Assembly: GCA_050943315.1 (NCBI GenBank)
Contig: JBMNOY010000042.1
Span: 1 to 20,320, forward strand
From: JBDKUD01 sp050943315
GTDB taxonomy: Bacteria > Bacillota > Syntrophomonadia > Syntrophomonadales > Syntrophomonadaceae
Direction of reading: 5' to 3'
DNA: 20,320 nucleotides
Below are positions 16,396-20,320 of the stretch, piece by piece. Numbering within the stretch: the stretch's first letter is position 1; each line of letters starts with the position of its first letter. The notes under the pieces are model-generated. The model saw only the letters and a list, made by a program, of their open reading frames with translations, ran no database searches and was not told the origin of the DNA. Position numbers and translations under genes: made by a program.

Positions 16396-17418
16396 TTAAC
16401 TTAACTGTTCTGCCGGGATGAGGATCGTTTCGCTTTCCTCCATGGCCAGGTCGGTTAGCAGCATGGAGACAACGGCTTCCGCACCCTGGTTTAAGTTAAC
16501 CCCTTCAGCAGTTAAGGCATCGCAGCAGCCGCCGGTCAGTTCATCATATAGTGAAACACCATGTATGTTTGTTCCCCGGTACCAGGCGTGGGCCAGAATC
16601 GCCAGGTCATGGTACTCACTTTTGCCTACCACTTTATAGCCTTCCAGGCAAGCCAGAGCAATAGAGGCGGCATCGACCGGCTGCTGATCAAAAAGGGGAA
16701 TGGAATCGCCGCGGTAATACCAGCCCTGATTGCCGATAATATTGAGGTACCCGTCTCTAAATAGAATGCTATTTAAAAAATCCAGTGATTCACGCCCTAC
16801 TTTGAGTGCTTGTTTATCATTGTTTAACGCATACACACATAGCAAAGCGTGAGGAATTATGCCATTGCAGTAAGTCAGGCAATCCTCGTACCAATACCAA
16901 CCCGGGAAGTGGTTATGCCGGTATAACCGCATTAGATAGCTGCTCAGCCGGTTAACCAGCTCTCGCCGTTGTTGGTTGTTTAAGTGGGGAACATGGCCCT
17001 TACATAAGGCTATAAGGACGTAGGCAACACCCCGGGGGGAGGTAAAATGGCGGGCTCGGGGCAAACTTTTTTCTATCATCAGGGAGCAGACATTTCTTAT
17101 TTCGGGACGAGTGCTGAGCGCTCCCATACTGCATGCCAGAATAGCCCTGCCGATACTGTCTTCCGAATCAAAACGGGACGAAAACTGGTCATTCAAAAGA
17201 AAGTTAAACCATGTCCCATCGGGCTGCTGCGCGGTATATAAGTAGTTGATGTAATTCCAAATCTCGGGGTAGGATGTTTTCGTTTTTAAGAAGACCAGTA
17301 ATGCCCTGGCATTGTCATCAAGGGTGTAACCACTTGACGGATCCGGGTTTTGGTGTTGGGAAAACTGTAAGATACCGGATCTGGTGGTCATTTTAATTAG
17401 ATGTCTAAAGTCCGGCAT
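16396..17418 (-). CDS. (alpha/alpha) toroid glycosidase-like protein, mannan-cluster type
   Basis: This 340-residue protein has repeated helical hairpins with aromatic and acidic motifs typical of (alpha/alpha) toroid carbohydrate-active enzymes: GYTLDDNARAL (30-40, Asp34/Asp35/Arg38), DSEDSIGRA (from 84), WYWYEDC (174-180) and FDQQPVDAA (243-251). It has no signal peptide, so it is cytoplasmic. From memory, proteins of this kind are often encoded beside GT4 glycosyltransferases and GH130 enzymes; their exact reaction is not known to me, and they are variously labelled glycosyltransferase or glycosidase. Its start overlaps the end of the GT4 gene by 14 bases, so the two are coupled and probably act on the same glycan. 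GGGGGAAAG stands a short way before the ATG. No defect is seen. Confidence 0.75.
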   Translation of the reverse strand: MPDFRHLIKMTTRSGILQFSQHQNPDPSSGYTLDDNARALLVFLKTKTSYPEIWNYINYLYTAQQPDGTWFNFLLNDQFSSRFDSEDSIGRAILACSMGALSTRPEIRNVCSLMIEKSLPRARHFTSPRGVAYVLIALCKGHVPHLNNQQRRELVNRLSSYLMRLYRHNHFPGWYWYEDCLTYCNGIIPHALLCVYALNNDKQALKVGRESLDFLNSILFRDGYLNIIGNQGWYYRGDSIPLFDQQPVDAASIALACLEGYKVVGKSEYHDLAILAHAWYRGTNIHGVSLYDELTGGCCDALTAEGVNLNQGAEAVVSMLLTDLAMEESETILIPAEQLS

Positions 17419-18580
17419 AGTTTATTTTTCTTTCCCCCTGACCTTTGCTGGTAGTAATTATTTGTTTTAATAAGCAGTCATATTGCCGTCCCACACTGGG
17501 CCAACTCCATGTTTTCCCTAGTTCATAGGCCCGTTCCTGCAGCCTTTGTTTTAGGCGGGGGTCCTGCAATATTTCTTTAATTAAACCAGCCAATTCCTGG
17601 GGGTCCGGCCGAGAAGCCAATAAACCCCGTCCTTCTCGCAGTACTTCTAATGCATAGGCATAGGATGTTGACACAATAGCACGCCCGCAACCAATAGCAA
17701 AGGCCATGGTACCGCTAACCGCCTGATCCCGGTTGGGGTAAGGGCTAAGGTATATGTCAGTCATATAAAGGTATTGGCCAAGTTCGTCATTACTTAGATA
17801 TTTATTCACAAACTTGACGTTTTCCTCAAGATGCAAGTCGGCGACCATGGTTTCAAGCATCTGACGATAACTTTCTCCTTCGCTGTGCTTAAGCATGGGA
17901 TGGGTTTCCCCTAATATAAGGTAGCATATATCAGGAAAATCAGGAGCTAAGGCCGCAATGGCTTCAATCCCCAGTTCCAGACCTTTGCCTGGACCGATAA
18001 GACCGAAGGTGCTGATGAGCTGTCTTTTCTGCAGCTGGTATTGGTGTTTTAGCTGATCAGCAGGATAAGGAGTAAATTCGGGAACTCCGTGTGCAATTAC
18101 CTCAATCAGGTCCGACCTTACCCCATATAATTGAGTCAGCAATTGGGCTGATTTCTCCGTCATACCTACAATTGCTGCTGCCCGCCGGCACAACTTGTTA
18201 AGTACCGATTTTTGATGGCGTGACGGGCGAGGCAAAACAGTGTGGGTGATGACTATATAAGGTTTGTTCAAAAGCCGCGCCAGTTCGATAATATAGTCCC
18301 CATCTTCACCACCATAAATACCATATTCATGCTGTATTATTATCGCGCTGATCTCAGAGCAGCTGTTGATCCAGTTCGCAGCATGTATATAATCTTGAAG
18401 TTGTTGTTGCCTGATATTGAATACTACCTCAACAGGATAGTTGTATTGATAGCTGGCATCTGATACGGCCATAACCTTTACCTGGTTGCCGTGGATGGTC
18501 AGACTATCACGCAAATCCATGGAAAAGGTAGCTATACCACATTGTTTGGGAGGATAGGTTCCAATATTTAATATCGACAT
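17405..18580 (-). CDS. GT4 family glycosyltransferase
   Basis: This 391-residue protein has the two-Rossmann GT-B layout of retaining GT4 enzymes. The N-terminal half opens with GTYPPKQCGIATF (7-19), the usual acceptor-side loop, and has QHEYGIYGGEDGDY (83-96). The C-terminal nucleotide-sugar half has HGVPE (164-168), FGLIGPGKGLE (192-202), ILGETHP and a donor-binding stretch around residues 285-312 ending at Glu312. It lacks a membrane segment. It lies downstream of the GDP-mannose-forming gene on the same strand and overlaps the toroid gene by 14 bases, so a mannosyl donor is a reasonable inference. The ATG is preceded by AAAGGAG. Confidence 0.88.
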   Translation of the reverse strand: MSILNIGTYPPKQCGIATFSMDLRDSLTIHGNQVKVMAVSDASYQYNYPVEVVFNIRQQQLQDYIHAANWINSCSEISAIIIQHEYGIYGGEDGDYIIELARLLNKPYIVITHTVLPRPSRHQKSVLNKLCRRAAAIVGMTEKSAQLLTQLYGVRSDLIEVIAHGVPEFTPYPADQLKHQYQLQKRQLISTFGLIGPGKGLELGIEAIAALAPDFPDICYLILGETHPMLKHSEGESYRQMLETMVADLHLEENVKFVNKYLSNDELGQYLYMTDIYLSPYPNRDQAVSGTMAFAIGCGRAIVSTSYAYALEVLREGRGLLASRPDPQELAGLIKEILQDPRLKQRLQERAYELGKTWSWPSVGRQYDCLLKQIITTSKGQGERKINYAGL

Positions 18581-18681
18581 TTTAACACTCCTTTTTATGA
18601 CCGGTGTTATTAAAGTATTTACCTAAATTAATATATCCCATACTTGGCATGTTTTATTTTTCCTTATTATGGGACTTATAC

Positions 18682-19728
18682 CTATAGTAAATCGTGTCTT
18701 TCCAATTGTCCCAGGGCGTCTATAATACGACGTATATCCTGCGCTTTTTGGCGTTGGGAGACGAGAATGATTTCATCGGTTTCAACCACCAAGAGGTTAT
18801 CCACCCCAAAAAGCACCACCGTTTTATCAGACTGTTTAACCAGGCAATTGCTGCTTTCCAGGGCTATAATGTCATCACCGCTGCAAGTGTTTTTCATCTC
18901 ATCATAATGGTGTAAATCACTTAGGGCATTCCAGCTGCCCAGGTCACACCATCCAAAATCCCCCATTACTACAGCCATACGGCCGCATTTTTCGGCAATC
19001 CCATAATCAAGGCTTATATTGGGGAGAAGGGAGTAGGAATTATAGTAGTTATCATAACCTGATAAAAGAAGGGTATAGATTTCCGGCAAGTGTTGGGCGA
19101 ATTCTTCCATAAAAACATTTCCTTTGGCTATGTAGATGCCGGAATTCCACATATAGTTGCCGTCTGATAGATATTTTTGGGCAGTCTGCAAATCTGGCTT
19201 TTCACAAAAAGAAGTTACCGGAAAAACACCTGGCAGTTCGCCTACTTCCCATTTGGCCTTTTGAATATAACCATACCCGGTTTCGGCCCGGCCGGGCAAG
19301 ACCCCAATGGTAGCTATGTGATTATGGCAGGCCGCAGCTCGTGCTTTACTAATTACTGAATTAAAGCTTTCCGTATCTGCTATATGGTGATCAGCAGGAA
19401 ACACTGCAAATACTTCATCGCCCCAATCCCCGTGGTACTTGGCCAGTGCCAGTCCAACTGCCGGAGCGGTATTTTTTCCTTCCGGTTCGGTTAAAACCTC
19501 TATCATTTCCGCATCAGGCCTGAGCTTTATAAGCTCATAGATATCCTGGGCCAAATCCTCGCCGGTAATAATGATTATTTTCTTGGCACCGACCTGAATA
19601 GAACGATCGATAGTATGGTCTAGCATGGATTTGTTATTTACAAATTTACACAGCTGTTTAGGTCTGGCTCTACGGCTTTCCGGCCATAACCTGAGACCGC
19701 GGCCGCCTGCTAAAATTACAGATATCAT
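18682..19728 (-). CDS. manC: Mannose-1-phosphate guanylyltransferase
   Basis: The enzyme makes GDP-mannose from mannose-1-phosphate and GTP. The start at 19728 gives 348 residues, the usual size for the single-domain form without the phosphomannose isomerase half. The open frame extends to 19827, but that longer start would place the N-terminus inside the terminator hairpin of the upstream gene. The pyrophosphorylase signature is LAGGRGLRLWPESRRARPKQ (6-25), followed by FPADHHIA, FCEKPD, WNSGIYI and GWCDLGSWNAL. It leads a three-gene - strand group (manC, GT4, toroid), with ~100 bp before the GT4 gene. It very likely feeds that pathway, and perhaps the GT/GH130 protein as well. Confidence 0.93.
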   Translation of the reverse strand: MISVILAGGRGLRLWPESRRARPKQLCKFVNNKSMLDHTIDRSIQVGAKKIIIITGEDLAQDIYELIKLRPDAEMIEVLTEPEGKNTAPAVGLALAKYHGDWGDEVFAVFPADHHIADTESFNSVISKARAAACHNHIATIGVLPGRAETGYGYIQKAKWEVGELPGVFPVTSFCEKPDLQTAQKYLSDGNYMWNSGIYIAKGNVFMEEFAQHLPEIYTLLLSGYDNYYNSYSLLPNISLDYGIAEKCGRMAVVMGDFGWCDLGSWNALSDLHHYDEMKNTCSGDDIIALESSNCLVKQSDKTVVLFGVDNLLVVETDEIILVSQRQKAQDIRRIIDALGQLERHDLL

Positions 19729-19732
19729 AGAT

Positions 19733-19738
19733 ACCTCC
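19733..19738 (-). promoter_or_regulatory. Ribosome binding site that decides the manC start
   Basis: GGAGGT on the - strand (19738 to 19733) lies 4 bases before ATG 19728. It supports the short start directly ahead of the nucleotide-binding motif. Confidence 0.75.
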
Positions 19739-19809
19739 AATGTCTTATCACTTATTTTATGTAGTATTAAGGGCAGATTATTCCTGAACTTATTCTTATG
19801 CGCAGATTG

Positions 19810-19835
19810 AAAAATAAGCCCCCGCACGGAGGCTT
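19810..19835 (-). terminator. Rho-independent terminator after the RNA methyltransferase gene
   Basis: On the - strand AAGCCTCC pairs with GGGGGCTT (8 pairs, one G-T) around a GTGC loop, followed by ATTTTT. It lies about 45 bases after the methyltransferase stop codon and ~80 bases before manC. This separates the two transcription units and implies a manC promoter within 19729-19810. Confidence 0.8.
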
Positions 19836-19880
19836 TTACTAGTATTACTCAGCTGGTCAGGTTTTATAAGTGATGGAGGC

Positions 19881-20320
19881 CTACTCTTGGGCTGGCTTGG
19901 CGAAAGGGCCTTGTAAGATAGTTGGCTTGGGACCGAAGAATTGGTATAGATTACATTGAATACGCCCGTTATATAACTTGCGTTTTTTATCGGCGCGGCG
20001 GCCGAAGAGTTTTTCCAAGCGTAAATTAGAGGTTAAAACATAATAAGACCAGGTGGATAGATTTGAAAAGGTTGTACCCATCTGCCGGTAAAGAGCTTCC
20101 ACCTCGTCCTTTGCAGCCAGGCGTTCACCATATGGAGGATTGCAGATTATATAGCCATAATTATATTTAGACCGGAGCTTCGATACTGGCTGGCATTGCA
20201 GGGAAATGCCGTTTTGCAGTCCGCATTGCTTAACATGGTATCTGGCTAAGCTAATAACTTCTTTATCTATGTCGAACCCCATTATACCCAGGGGCTGTTC
20301 ATGGTCAATCAAATCACGTG
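19881..20320 (-). CDS. THUMP-class 23S rRNA methyltransferase, 3' part (runs off the window)
   Basis: The visible ~146 residues are the C-terminal half of a Rossmann-fold S-adenosylmethionine-dependent methyltransferase of the RlmL/YpsC group, which modifies guanine N2 in 23S rRNA. Seen are the acidic SAM-ribose motif GFDIDKE, the catalytic NPPYGER motif (here within ICNPPYGER) and the family's C-terminal LYNGRIQCNLYQF. The frame is open to the right edge, and the TTG near 20312 is internal, so the start and the THUMP domain lie outside the window. A terminator follows its stop codon. Confidence 0.9.
   Translation of the reverse strand, partial: RDLIDHEQPLGIMGFDIDKEVISLARYHVKQCGLQNGISLQCQPVSKLRSKYNYGYIICNPPYGERLAAKDEVEALYRQMGTTFSNLSTWSYYVLTSNLRLEKLFGRRADKKRKLYNGRIQCNLYQFFGPKPTILQGPFAKPAQE

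Noticed and set aside
16389..16404. Short TTAAC tandem repeat
   Set aside because: Three copies of a 5-bp unit at the stop codon of the toroid gene are too short to mean anything by themselves.
18630..18680. TCCCATA...TATGGGA inverted repeat between manC and the GT4 gene
   Set aside because: A seven-base stem with a ~25-base loop is too weak to call a terminator, and the genes appear to be co-transcribed.
19729..19827. N-terminal extension of ManC by 33 residues
   Set aside because: It would begin inside the upstream terminator hairpin. GGAGGT precedes the shorter start, which begins directly with the family's first strand.

Overview
The window reads as chromosomal DNA of an anaerobic, Gram-positive (Firmicutes/Clostridia-type) bacterium. 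This is inferred from the Gram-positive LytR-CpsA-Psr envelope gene, an anaerobic GlpABC-type glycerol-3-phosphate dehydrogenase, strong AGGAGG-type ribosome binding sites and several TTG/GTG starts. No species can be named from the sequence alone. No tRNA, rRNA, CRISPR array, transposase or phage gene was seen, and no gene-free stretch exceeds 300 bases.

Layout, left to right. (1) 1-7641, mostly housekeeping, all on the + strand: the 3' part of an ABC-F ATPase; a 259-bp intergenic element with inverted-repeat ends; an overlapping thiolase-like/DUF35 pair; hflX; an LCP cell-wall ligase; and oligoendopeptidase F. (2) 7810-11349, + strand: one 1179-residue protein joining a GT-A glycosyltransferase domain, a long middle part I cannot assign, and a C-terminal GH130 mannoside phosphorylase domain. 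(3) 11379-16326, a glycerol block: glpC, glpB and the 3' half of glpA on the - strand, joined at about 14427-14432 to the 3' third of a RuBisCO large-subunit-like gene on the + strand, which is followed by a glycerol-kinase-like gene. (4) 16396-19728, - strand: mannose-1-phosphate guanylyltransferase, a GT4 glycosyltransferase and a toroid glycosidase-like protein, transcribed in that order. (5) 19881-20320, - strand: the 3' end of a THUMP-class RNA methyltransferase gene.

How the genes fit together. Regions 2 and 4 probably serve one mannose-based glycan pathway. ManC would supply GDP-mannose, the GT4 and GT-A proteins would transfer sugar, and the toroid and GH130 domains would trim or recycle it. 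They converge on the glycerol block, and a stem-loop lies at each boundary. Inside that block, two divergent genes have lost their 5' halves at a single palindromic junction. The simplest reading is a deletion, or an assembly join, that removed the central promoter region. The surviving kinase keeps four of the six glycerol contacts known from E. coli GlpK but has changed the other two. Together with the RuBisCO-like neighbour, this raises the possibility of a substrate other than glycerol.

The best candidates for something undescribed are the GT/GH130 fusion with its associated mannan genes, and the RuBisCO-like/kinase pair.
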